From contig NC_090944.1 in assembly GCF_040807025.1 (NCBI RefSeq), positions 122,875,738-122,939,737 on the forward strand: a stretch of DNA of 64,000 bases. Reading direction: 5' to 3'. A program made the position numbers and the translations under genes. The notes beneath the pieces are model-generated. The model was given only the letters and a program-made list of their open reading frames with translations, searched no databases and was not told the DNA's origin. This document shows positions 36,701 to 48,689 of this stretch, in pieces. This DNA is from Struthio camelus. Taxonomy: Eukaryota > Chordata > Aves > Struthioniformes > Struthionidae. Each line of letters opens with the position of its first letter. Position 1 is the first letter of the stretch.

Positions 36701-39700
36701 TCACAGCATTTTTGCTTGCCTTGTTGGGTTTTGTTTGGGAGAACAGGGGGCAAAGATATGCAGTGGCATAGACATTTGATTGTCCTTTTCTTATGTCTGT
36801 GTTCAGCATCTATTATAACAGGTGTTCAGCTTTGGACACTATCTCAAGACAAGTAATTTGTTTAAAAATGATAGTGATTATTTTGATACATTCTGTTTTC
36901 AAGCTCGTTCATCTTCCTTCCCCTGCTCAAGCAGGGCTTTCGCCTCTGTGTGACTGGTACTCATATATGCTGAGAATAGATGCAGGTAGAGAAATAAATA
37001 AAGAATGCATTTTGAATCATCCGGGATGTTTTCTGCGCTGTGGGAGAATAAACTCCATTGTCATCACTTACATGCTTACAAGTATGCACAACAAAAGAGT
37101 TTCTAACATCTGGAAAAAGTTCAAAAGTGATTGGAAGGAAGCCATCTTCAGTCATCAGACTATCACAAGAAATGCATAAACCACATCCTCGGAAGCTGCA
37201 AACACCCTAAACTGGTGTTTTGTTTCTGTTATCTTAGCAACGGCAAGTATGAACAGCAGGATGTGTGCTCACGATATGTGCTCATTTTTTCTCATGATGA
37301 CTCCATAACAAACCTTTTGTTATATATGACCTTTCACCTCTTTCGAAATCTGATTGTTCTGATAAAAAAAAAAAAATCAAGCCACGTACTCTTAAAATAG
37401 GCATAATGTATGTACGGATATGCCCTTCACAGAACAAGTTCTTCCATTATTTGTAGTCTTCATTATCATAATTTCAGTGTTCATAGCATTTAAAAATAGA
37501 AATGAAAACAAGTCTCTCCTCTTTCGCGTCCCTTCCCAACCCATAGGATAAATAGCTTGAGTCATCTATAGGGTGTGTGCATGACTGGGGGAGTGGTGTC
37601 TTTGTGTCTAAATAAATTACGGAGAATGAGAAGATGGAAAAATGAAGCGTGCAGCTGTCTGTGATAATTCAGAGTTGATTTCACAGCTTGCGCAAGTTTT
37701 CTGCACCCACTTGGAAGCCCTCTCCCTGGGGAATTGGTTCCGCTCCAGCAGAACGTATACGAGCTCTTGGTACCACAGGAGCAGCTTTCACGTCTTCATA
37801 GCAAATCAGTAATGATATTTGCTCCATAAAACAGAAAAACTTTGTAACAGCTGAAAGGATTTGTTTCTTCCATTTCGTAAATGCTGAGTTCCACCTCTGC
37901 CGGGAAAATTAAACCTCTTTCCTAGCTCTACCATATCTTGTTAAAAGTCTGCACATATTCTACAGTCTCATTTCCTGCTTTCCTACCTTTCGTACTTGCA
38001 GGGCCGTATCTGACAAACACTGACCCAGATAAGACCGCTTGCACTCGGAGTCTAGTCTTGCACATTTGCTAGAGAAATAAAAATACAACCAGTGTGCATA
38101 GCTTTCAATATCTCCAGTGAGACAAATGATCCAATTTCAGCGAGAAAGATAAAAGACCAAACTGAGACAAAGCATTATGAAGATTGTGAAGGGGGAAGTG
38201 AGTGCTTTTTCATGTAGTCCAGCTGTAGACACGGTCCTACAAGCCTCTGAAAGGAATCAACACTCACCCATGCGAGTTAACACCAGCAAAGCAGGAGCTG
38301 TTACCTGTAGCAAAGGTGACATGTTTATCTTAATATTTTTCACTCTCCAGGGACGCACATGAGCAGAGAAAGGAGAGAGATCGAGCAGTTATTGGTAGTT
38401 TAGGAAACATTTTAACTGGAACTATTCCTGCTCATAAATATTTTTTAAAAGACGGGGTCACCTCCAGAAATAATTTGGACCTTTGTCATGAGCCAAAGCC
38501 ATGTCTTTGGTGCATAAAGACTGCTGTAGAAAAAGTGGGGGGATAAGTGGCCGGGGTTTGTCCCTGACACAGCACCGGCAGAAAGCACAACACAGAGTGC
38601 AAGGAGAAACGGTGATGCACAATTATTGTACATCACCAGCAGCAAGGGGAAACACGCACTTGAAGCCGTGGAAGAAGGGATGCCCCAGGAGAACTGAAAG
38701 GCACCAGACAAGCAGTACAATCAAACTGACTGCTGGAAAAAGTGCTTTGGCAGACACAGGTTTGTCTCTGTATATTAGGATGAACTGGAAAGGGGAACCA
38801 GCATCAGGAGCAATGAAAATGCGGTGTCGGTTCTGGATCTTAACAATGGGAGGGGGAAGACCCTCAGAGGAGACTGCAAGGCTGAGGTTTATACTATTTT
38901 ATAGCATTTTTAAAAATATGATTGGTCCAATCTCCTTTCATTCCTTCCTTGTATTTCACCGCTTTTTTGTGTGTGCAGTCTTCAGTGTTTCTTCTTCTTT
39001 TTGTGGTTATGACACTGACCAGTAAAAGCAGCAGTATTTGAGCTGAGTGAAATACCTCGTACTGTTAACTAGCACTGAAGCTGAGTGCCCTTACAGAGAG
39101 TTATGTAGTAACTAGTCAAGGAACGGCAGCGCTGGTCAGAAATACTTTCTTTTTTTCTGAAATACGAGAGAAGGTTTCCAGGCCTCTATACGTTAGAAAG
39201 AAAGAAAATGTGACAAACTATTTACAAAAATACCAAACAGCTGTAACTTCACGAACATCTGCAAATATTCTGTGTCATGCTTTAAAAAAGTTAAAATTTC
39301 CCAGTGTAAAAAATCCCTAGACTTCAGAATGACAGCAATGTATTGGCACGGTTTTAAATAAGAAGACATGCTTCTTAGCCTAGATGAAAGTTCATCTAAA
39401 ATTAAGACAACACATATTATTAATAAAAATCAAAACTTAATTGCTATTGCCAGCTACCCATCCATCATTTCTCACAAGTATTCATTCATCTGAAAAATAG
39501 CCCTCGGAGAGAAAATAGGTGCAAGCCACTTATGCAAGCCAGCAAAGAAACACGATTCGCAGAATGACAACACGCTCCCTGTTTTCCACCCCCTAATTGT
39601 ATCTACTATTTTTGTGTATGGATCAGCACTGAAATGAAATTTCGTCTTAAGATCTGCCGGGCGTGCTTATGCTCCTCTTCGTTATGAGACGCTACCCGTT

Positions 39701-39779
39701 ATTAATAAAACAGCAACACTGCCAGAGCCAAGGTATTTCTGAAGTTGGAATTCTTAGGACACCAACAAGTAGGGATTAA

Positions 39780-40020
39780 CAACCGCATCGGAAATAATGA
39801 GCCTTGACAGATCTAGGGTTAAATACTTTAAAATTAGATCCTGCTGCAAGCTGAATCTTGTTGCCTAGCAACTGCGGCATGGGATGCTGCTGTCACCCCC
39901 GGATGCTTCTCTGGGGAGTGAACGCTATGCGCGCACAAAACGGGGTATGATTGGGTCAAGGTGACATCATGCAGCACAGCCAAATCATTTGTTAAGGTAG
40001 CAGATAACACAATTGCGCTG
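39780..40020. promoter_or_regulatory. Candidate intergenic regulatory element with X-box
   Basis: About 240 bp of complex, non-repetitive sequence between FOXN2 and PPP1R21. It centres on GTTGCC-T-AGCAAC (39860-39872), a perfect palindromic X-box with a 1-bp spacer. A nuclear-receptor half-site-like TCAAGGTGA and a CRE-like TGACATCA lie close to each other downstream (about 39956-39970). The motif matches are seen; function is inferred. Confidence 0.4.
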
Positions 40021-40929
40021 AAATCAATACCAAGATTTGTATAGCCACTTGGAGATTTAAGGAAACAGCTGGCTTTTCTCTTGAAACGGCTCAGCTCTGC
40101 CTAGGTGTTACCTGCCTCGAGGGAGGGCTAGCCGTGGCCCGAGGGGGCTCGCACAAGCCCCGTGGAGGAGCAGGTCATTTCTGCAAGCGTGCCGCAGTTA
40201 AACTCAGTTAAATCCTCCTCAACAGGAGGATTTTCAGTCTTCTCTAAATTACTGGTAGCCAAAAGACAAGAAAGGCACAACGTCTGTGGTTCGTGGAGGT
40301 CTGACAGTGTGTTCAGAGCATGGAGTCCTCCACCGGCCGGGCAGAAAACACACCCAAAGCTTTTCGGATAGTAACACGTACTGCTGTTGAAAACTGAAAG
40401 CGTGGATTTTTTTTCAGCTAATTTGAACTTTTAAAACCATTGGGAACCTACTTGATCTTAATGAGAAACCAAAATACCAACTTAATTAAATCAAAAAATG
40501 CCTCTGAGGCATGAAATCTATTTTTGAAGGTAATTTGTTGTGTAAAGGTTGATACAGGCACCTGAGATTTTCCAAATCACCTATATGCCCACTGATCACT
40601 AAAATTAACAGCACGTAGCACTTCTAGGCTTGGTCTGATAGGGTCCAACTTGTATCTTTAGGCAAGTAAAGCTGTCACTCAGTGCTTAGCCAGTTGGATT
40701 TGACTGCTACTAGCTTTTTAGAAATGGATACAGAAATTATGTGTTCAATCCAATCTAGTACGCTGCCTATTAGATCTTGGGAATGGGTAAGAAAACATCG
40801 AAATGGGGATTATGACAACCAGCCCAAAAGCGACATTGAGCTATACATAAATGTTAAGAAACTGGATGTCCTTCAGTAAAAATTGAAAGAGATGGCCTAG
40901 AAACGTGTTTGGTTGAGGTTAGTAATTCT

Positions 40930-41700
40930 GATGACTGTTATCAAATGAAGTATGAGGATGGCAAACGTAGCACCTCTAGCTAAGACAAGAGGAAAAGACG
41001 TCTTTGATCTGTCCCTACTGTTTTAAAAAAAAAAAAAAAAAAGGCAAACCCTGTAGGTAACTGAAAAATGAACTGAAGTGCAACATACATCCGTATCACG
41101 GCAGACAAATCTCTTTTCCTCTTGTTTGCTAGATGAAATAAATGCAATAGATTCATTCTGTTTGTCATTTGGAAAAGCATTTGATGTAATGCCACATACA
41201 AAATTCTTAAGCGTTTGTTCTAATCCCCATCATTTCCAACCACTGGGGAGAAAGAGGGACTGGCTAAGCACAGCCTAAGGCAGGCTGTGCCAAAAGGCAG
41301 TTTCCTGGTGTGCAAGAAGGTTACCAGCAGCGATCCCAAGGAAGCAGGATCAGGACAGATCTTATTAAAGTAAAGATCCAGGTCACGGACTATCAATTAT
41401 TTTTGCCGACTGGGGCCTCAACATTTGGAAGCGACAGCAGAGAACAGAGACATGGATATATTAGTTGATAACAGAATTAGTCAGCAGTACGTAACCACGA
41501 CAAGGGCCATTACAACCCTAGGACATACCAGGCAGGAACAGTTCTGCAAACTCAGGGATGCCCCAAGGCCCCTTCCCCAAGGCACCGTCGCTCTGAAAGT
41601 GCGCATATCGTTTTTAACACGCATGTACCAGAAGGCTGAATTCAAACCGGAATTGACGTACAGAACTAGAAAGATGATTAAGAGGAATCATGATGATTAA
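40930..41700 (+). mobile_element. Degenerate CR1-like LINE fragment (reverse transcriptase region)
   Basis: Weak but ordered matches to CR1 reverse transcriptase on the plus strand: MANVAP near 40960, then LSFGKAFDVMPH near 41165-41200 (compare the LDFSKAFDTVSH box), then MDILVDNRISQQY near 41452-41490 (compare LGVLVDN-LSMSQQ), then RKMIKR near 41670. Large internal deletions and an A18 insertion separate the blocks, so this is an old copy. Confidence 0.6.
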
Positions 41701-43930
41701 GAGGATCATGTTTTCCAAACGGGCACCAAACAATTTTGCTTTCTTTTATAAGCCAAGAGCCTAAGAAGGGAAATGATTGCTTTTGTACTGATGTTATTTG
41801 GAAAATAAACACTATTGTTTAATGAAGAACTGTTTAAGCTAACACTGGCACAAGATAGTCAGCTATCTTATGTTGGCTTTAAGAAACCCAACTGAGCTGA
41901 AGAGGGACACTGGGGGAAAAAAAAATCAAGCAGAGGCTATATTGCTTTGTTGTCTAAAGTGTAAAAATGACACTCAGGTAAAAACAAAAAAAAAACACAG
42001 AAAAGATTTATGCTCAAATATGCTGGGAAAGTGCACAATTACGCTGCTAGACTTCCACTAATACTCCCATGTGATTACTGCTAAGCAGGCCAGATGTTCA
42101 CCGTTGCCTATATTTACTCAAGACTACTCAAATTAAGAACACCTACAGGTATTTGGAAGCTCAAGATCTAAGAAAGTACTAGTATATTCTGTGTCAAATT
42201 TAGAAAGCAATTTTTAAAAATAAATCTAATCTATCAAGCATTTCCTCCGCCAATGTCCTTAAAATACAGCTGGTATAACTGGATAATTGCTTCAGTTAAT
42301 GCTTTATTTCAAGAGTTGTGGCTCCAAACAGAGGGTAATTCCCAGTGAAGTCATAACAGAAGAAAACACTCTAGGGGAACTTAACAATGGACTTAAGGTT
42401 CTCTTATATAGTATAGTGAATAACAATTAGAAATATATCATTAACATATGATACCAAGCTGTGGTTTTGTCCAAATTAATTAGAGCAGTCATTGTCTTAT
42501 CAATTAAGATGAACGCTACAGCTAAGATGCTAGTAACACGTAGATATTCTGTAATTTGAGATTTAGACTCTAAATATTATTTGCTATGGTGATGAAGGCA
42601 AGTCTTACTTAAAATCTAGTATATCACTTCAAATACTGCAGCAGAACTGTTTTATTTCCATCAGATCCTACACAGAGAATTTATTCAGTGATACCAGTGA
42701 GTTAGAAAAATAGCAGTAGAACAGATAGACCAGTGTCTGCCTTTGAGAGAAAAAAAGAATCATGTTGAATCTGGTTTCCCTCCTATGACATGACAGCTCA
42801 GTGGAACTCCAGGATGGAATCGGACAGTCAAAATGCAGCTCACATGACATTTATATCCCGGTCCTTCATGACTGTCTAGAATTGCATAGTGCTCTTTCGT
42901 AAAGCTTGAGGTTGCATCATGAGACGATATTAAGCTAGTTAATTGTTTTTCAGCTTTTGTCCACGGAAAATATCTCAGGGTGGACTGGGGCAAGTGGAAA
43001 GTGGGATGGGGGGGGAGTATTTTACTCCTTCTGGTGAAGAGGGGTGTGTTGCCACCTGCATGCTTACCAGAAGGCCTCACGTAGGAAGGCCGAACAGACC
43101 CCGTAAATCGTATCGAAAGAAAACTAAGTACTGGAAAAACACCGTACAAGAACTATTTCTTAAATTCTGCATTCTACAATTACCCGTTCTGTACTACTCT
43201 GCAGATCTTTGAGTACAATACAAGCAGCTTAACTGTAGTGATATAGATACAGAACTGTAAATAATCCCAGACATTTCATTAGAAAAAGATTCAAAGTATT
43301 TTTTTTTTTACGCAAATGCTTTGCACAAAAGCAAAACAAACCAAGTACGATCTCTTACAGCAGTAAGGCAAAAGATATGCAGTAGTAATTCAGACATTTC
43401 AAAGCTCTCAAAACATCCTGTAAGTTCCAGGTTAAAGGGCGAAATCTTGGCCTTAATAAGATGCTCTTCAAGTATCAGTGGGGTTTAGGTTTCATTTCCA
43501 AAGTAGATTTTCCGTATTATAAACACAGGAGAAAATGGGGAATCAAGAGGTTGACATCGTATCACCTCTATTATTATTCAAAACAATGGGCCAGGTGGGG
43601 ACAAACTTGACTGAAAGCAGATCTTGCTATGAACTGACAGGGTTCAGTTATTGTACAGATGCAGTTTTCTTGTCCAAGCTGAGACCTACAATGAATTAGG
43701 TTTTTTTTTTCCTTTTTTTTTTTTTTTTTAAAACTAACCCAGTCTTGTGGAACAGATTTAAATGGGAACCTGCGGCACTCAGAGCAGCATCTGAGCCCAG
43801 AACCAAGATCTGTAGATAAAGAGATAACACAGTGCTTTCTGTTTGTAATGCTGTTTATTTTATAAAAGCCCCTTTGATCATCTGAATGAAAAACGTGGGC
43901 AGAAAAAGTCACAAATGTTATAAAACAAAG

Positions 43931-43936
43931 TTTATT
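43931..43936 (-). terminator. FOXN2 poly(A) signal candidate
   Basis: AATAAA on the minus strand, followed downstream by a T/GT-rich element (TTTGTGACTTTTTCTG). A second AATAAA at 43854-43859 lies about 75 bp further on. Confidence 0.5.
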
Positions 43937-46900
43937 CTGCAATATTTTGTCATAATGAATTGCATCTCTTTGGTAAAAATAAACTTTATAAACATTTTAA
44001 TTAACAGCGATTAGCATACAAAAAACTAAACTTCTGTAAATTGTCTTTAAAATGGGTAAAGGACTAAACTGGAGGAACGGGGGTTAGAATTGGTCACCTA
44101 CTGGCAAAATTATTCTAAACAAACCCAAGGACATCGCTTATGCTACATTAGAAACAAGCTAACGGGAACGTTTTAAAAACAACTCTGGTTCGTTTGATCA
44201 GAAAGCATTCTTACAATTCACTTTTAAATAAATAATAGTTACAATGAATTGGCAATTATAAAATGTTTTATATCACTATATGGCAGTAACATAATACTTT
44301 TAATTATGCACTTTTTAGTTTGAAGAAATGTACATTTATAAAACAGACTTCATAATGGCACTGGCAGTTAGATGTGAAGAATGTGCTTTAAGAAATAATG
44401 GCAGGTGCAACATTTAAAAGAGTCTACCTTTCTTTTCAATAAATATTTTGACTACACCATTAATAACATGTATGAGCGTACTTTGCTTTAACCAAAGCTT
44501 TCACTTTTCAGTCTAACAAAAAGTTGCAAACCATCAAACTTCCATTTTGAAGTTGGATTTTAAAACTTTTGATGCGACTTTTACAAAGGCTGTAACTTAG
44601 TATTCGCGTCCAAATTTATCCTCAATAAAGCAGCTTCCCTTGTACATGAGTCTCATACACTTCTCCACTGTTTTGAAGAATTCAATGTGGTTCATTAATA
44701 CTTTCCTTGCCTTTTAACTGCTACTAAAATATATCTCAACGGACAATTGGCATGAACATTTTACACAGGTCACTAAAAAAAAAAAAAAAGTTAAAATAAC
44801 TTTTACTTATACTCCATTTATACTATATACACCAGGGTCTTTAACTCAGGTGGAAAACAAATCCAAAGCCAACGCTAGATTTGTAGGGCAGCTATTCTCT
44901 GACTAGGAAGAGAGGTGCTCCACAACAGAGCCGGCAGCTTTTGTACGCCAAAACGCGCGGGGTCACGCACGGGGATGGGGTGGAATACGTAAAGTGCACA
45001 GATCAGCTGCCCTCTCCTTTGCGAAGGAGAGAGGAAAGATGGGAAAGGGTGGAGAGGACAGGGGGCACTGCCCTGCGTCCCAGGCAGAGGCTGGCCTTCT
45101 CTCTCCCCTTCCAAAACGTCACTTCTCCCCAGCTGAGTGCTTTAGTAATGGATGCAACTTTCACTGTTCACTTCTTGTTAGTATGATTTTATTGCTCTGT
45201 TTTGGTCATACGGTAACTAAAATGCATTATTAGCCTCTGGCCTGATCCTGTCCCTTCAGTAACGCTGAAGTCATTATCACCAATTTCAGGGGTAACAGCA
45301 GTACAGCCGTTCTCCTAATAAATATGTTTTCAGAGTAGAAATACCTCATTGATTCTATTAGAAAATGAGCAAGCAAACAAAAGAGCATATTAACCTTCTC
45401 AAAGTTTGTCCAAGGCATAAAAAACAAAAACACCCACCAACAACAATAACAAAACCCAAACCAAACTATGGAGTGGAGTATGATTGCATTTTCCAGAACG
45501 CGTGGCTCTTCATCCAGCTTTCACTGGAAGTTACAGAAAAGCTGCAGGCAGTTCCAGCAGGAGCCACGCAGCGCACCTCTTCAATAGCGTGCGACTGAGA
45601 TCGTGGCACTGATCGAAATTCCAGAGTGTTCATTTCCATATAGCTGAACCATCATTTCTGCATTGATACAAAATCTGGCCTTTGCCGTATTCTTTCCAGA
45701 TACTATTAGCAAACCATTAGCAAAAAGCAGTTCCACCAAGCATTCATATCTCCACATCCTAAAATCCTACGAACCACTGCATTTGTACTTAATTTTCTGT
45801 TACAGAGTGAGTTTTCCCCTACTGTCCATCAGTAATACATCCAATATCAGATCTAATTAGCTCATGCACCACTTGAGATCTCCAGAAGACCTATGTCTGT
45901 ACAAGCGTTCTCCTGCTATGAGTGTAGAATAATTGGTGTTCACACAGAGCAGGAATGCATCAGAGTTTCTTTCTTCTCTTTCAAGAAATGAAATAAATCA
46001 TTCTTAAAACTGATATAATCAAAAAAGAACACTTTATAGGATTTGCACTTAAAAAAAAAAAAAAAGTTGGCTTTGAATTCCAAAACACACTACAAAACAA
46101 CCTCAAATATCTCAGGCTTGATCCAACAACCATTAAATCACTAGGAGCACCACCATTGTCTTCAAGAGGCACTGAAACAGGCCCTCAGAGCAACAGACCT
46201 TCAGCAGCATGGTTGTATTCATATTAAAGTAGACACTTTATGGCAGTATTCATGAAGAGATTGACAAATAAGAAAAAAAAAAACACTGATCTATGAAAGT
46301 GAGGCCTCCAAATAGCCAGAAAAATACCCCATTAGTAAAAGGTTAACTTTTGGTTGAATCCATCATTGTTTTCAACAACCAAAACAGCGGACACTGGTTT
46401 CCTACCTGGCTCTGCTTGTTCCTAATTCTAAACTAGTTTACCCAACACCTGCTGGAAACAACAGCCAAAGATATTAGCTAGAAAGTTTATGGCACATCAT
46501 GCTACCTTTCAGAGACAGGAAAGAAGACTTTTTATCGTTGTATACCATTCCAAAGCGTATGTAAGGCATTCTTATACTTGCAGTACAGTTAAAACCCACT
46601 CCAACCGAGCTGTGTGCCTATTCTTGCACAGAAAACTTAAACTTAAAAAAGAAAAGCCATCATCTATTGGAAGATGTAAGCACTCACCACTTACTATAAA
46701 AGAAAAAATCACCATACCCTTGAAACATTTTTGGCCAAAAGATGTCTGGGCATTATGAAGAGATCCTTTTATTGCAAAACGGAATCATGAAGGAACTTCT
46801 CAGAACAGAGAGGTCCTCCTGAGTTACAACGTACACCCCAAGGCCAAGGCCTTGCTTATTAGATGCACAGCATATCACAGGAGGCTAAAAGGATTCACAT

Positions 46901-46980
46901 AGCACAAGGCACGCTGATCTGGGAAATGAAAGGATGGAGAGCCAATGTCACAATAACCACAGTGTTGGGGGAGGGAGCAA

Positions 46981-47006
46981 CCCCCCCCCCCCCCCCAAAA
47001 AAAAAA
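46981..47006. repeat. C16A10 double homopolymer
   Basis: C16 (46981-46996) joined directly to A10 (46997-47006), in the inferred FOXN2 3' UTR. The transcript would carry U10G16. Confidence 0.9.
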
Positions 47007-47736
47007 CACAATTCAGGGTTCACCAATTCAAAAAGGAAGCTATTCTATTTTGCTGGATCAGATAGTCATTCACAATCTAGCCACCCAAAACCTCCACTTC
47101 ATTCACGTTGTGAACAGCACAAACTTTTGTGTTCTTTTGTTCCTGAATCAATCTCTTCTGCAGTGAGCAAAAGCGTGGGTGTTGCACTGGGACAAGCAGC
47201 AGAACTTCTGCTAATGCAGCTACTGAATATTCAGTAGTAGGGATAGAATGAGGACACCGTTAAATTTGTTAAGTGGCAGCTTTCACTGTGTTTACAACAT
47301 CCAAGGGGTGTGTGCATGCACATCTGCGCGAAAATCTGCCACCCGCCCCAACACACACACACATATGCGCAAGACAATCTGTCTTGAGATGAAAAAAGCC
47401 GTTCTCCTTCAGGAATCTGACCTGAAGGAGGTGGATTTGGAAAAATAAGAAAGCTAAGGGTGGTACGCACCTCTGCTACCCCTTACCCACTCTTCCAGGG
47501 AAGGTTATGCTCCTCCTTTCCTCTCTGCAGGGACTACTTAATGTTTTGCTAGAAGCAGCTCCTTACAGGGCTACTTTTTTCACCACTGTATGAGATGGTC
47601 AGACGGGCTGAAAACTGCAGCCACTCTGAGCTGCTTCACAAGTGGTTCCCCAGGACATGTATCAGAAGAGCAGAAGAGAGAAATGAGTGGAAGGAGGCAG
47701 CCGAGGCCAGAACCTCTGTAGACATCTGTTTCCCCT

Positions 47737-47757
47737 CCCCCCCCCCTTTTTTTTTTT
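47737..47757. repeat. C10T11 double homopolymer
   Basis: A C run joined directly to a T run, within the inferred FOXN2 3' UTR. Confidence 0.85.
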
Positions 47758-48171
47758 GTCTCCTCCTTTTTAATCCTTTACATGGAAGTCAGAGCCCTTA
47801 GATAGGGCAAAATTCACCTCTGCAGAAAGGGCTGGCAGAGAGGTAAATATGATCCACAGCGTGCATCTGAATGAACATATCTGTGGAAATATTCAATTAT
47901 TAAAAAGAAATAAAAGAAAAAAAGTGATCATTAAGTAGTATGCTTTCAGGTTTTCACAAGTCATGCATCTCTTCTAATTTCAAAAGATTAAATAATTTTT
48001 TTCTTTTAGGCAGTGATTTAAAAATAAATGGCTAAATTATAATTAGCGCCAAAAAATAAAAAAGCAAATGAGTCCTCTTATGGCTTTGATCTCCCTTGTG
48101 AAGGGTAAAAGTAGAAGAGTATTGCCACACTTAAAAAAAATATATGTATATATTCAGCACTGACAGACATA

Positions 48172-48689
48172 CTATTTTTTCCTTTGTTTGTGACTGTGGG
48201 TCTTTGCAGTACTTATTAAGGAACCCAAGCACGTTCGGACGCCAGCAAGGTGCAGCAGAGACCCTGCTGCTTCTTTCAACTCCTCATCAATTTCTTGACA
48301 TAAATCCTTGAGTGCTTTGTTGCTAGGCTGACTTTTGTCAGAGGTATCTACACAAGGTTGTGATGCATAGCCGCTATCTCCAAGAGGATCATCTTCATAG
48401 TCAACGTCTGTATCCACTTCACTGTGAAACCCTTCACTGCCATCGCTTCCAGCATGGCTGTTCTTGGAGATAAATTCATACACCTCATCAACAGAGGACA
48501 AGGAAGACACACTGGATCTAGATGCACAGCGCTGTGAACCCATGCTGCTAGCACTGTAATTGTGATCCTCCTTTGGATCAATATTGGTGGCTGCAGAATC
48601 ACTTTCTTGTAAATTTATGGAACTGGGAGAATTAAATGCACTGCTGTAACTCCTCTTCTTAGGTGTCTTCAGAGGTTGAGGTTTCTCAC
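48172..48689 (-). CDS. FOXN2: FOXN2 terminal coding exon
   Basis: Encodes the last 173 residues from [14 protein letters not shown], whose basic KTPKKR could be a nuclear localisation signal. A Ser-rich block, the acidic [16 protein letters not shown] block and the conserved helical C-terminus ([20 protein letters not shown]) follow, ending at a stop at 48172. In places such as SNKALKDL it differs from human, the expected pattern for a loosely constrained linker. Confidence 0.97.

Larger units (their letters stand above)
34261..43850. other. Intergenic region between FOXN2 and PPP1R21
   Basis: About 9.6 kb with no convincing exon on either strand. It contains the X-box element near 39.86 kb and the degenerate CR1 at 40.93-41.70 kb. 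Open frames such as one of 174 codons at 38501-39025 lack coding character. A divergent noncoding transcript from the CpG island is possible but I cannot support one. Confidence 0.7.
43910..48171 (-). other. FOXN2: FOXN2 3' UTR (inferred extent, about 4.2 kb)
   Basis: Sequence after the FOXN2 stop with no convincing coding exon. The distal part, about 43,900-44,800, is AT-rich and ends at an AATAAA at 43931-43936. A long FOXN2 3' UTR is known in mammals. A C16A10 tract (T10G16 in the transcript) lies inside. The extent is inference from the hexamer and composition. Confidence 0.5.

Noticed and set aside
38501-39025. 174-codon open frame on the plus strand in the intergenic region.
   Set aside because: No recognisable domain, no splice or promoter context, and mixed hydrophobic low-complexity sequence. 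It is best explained by chance.
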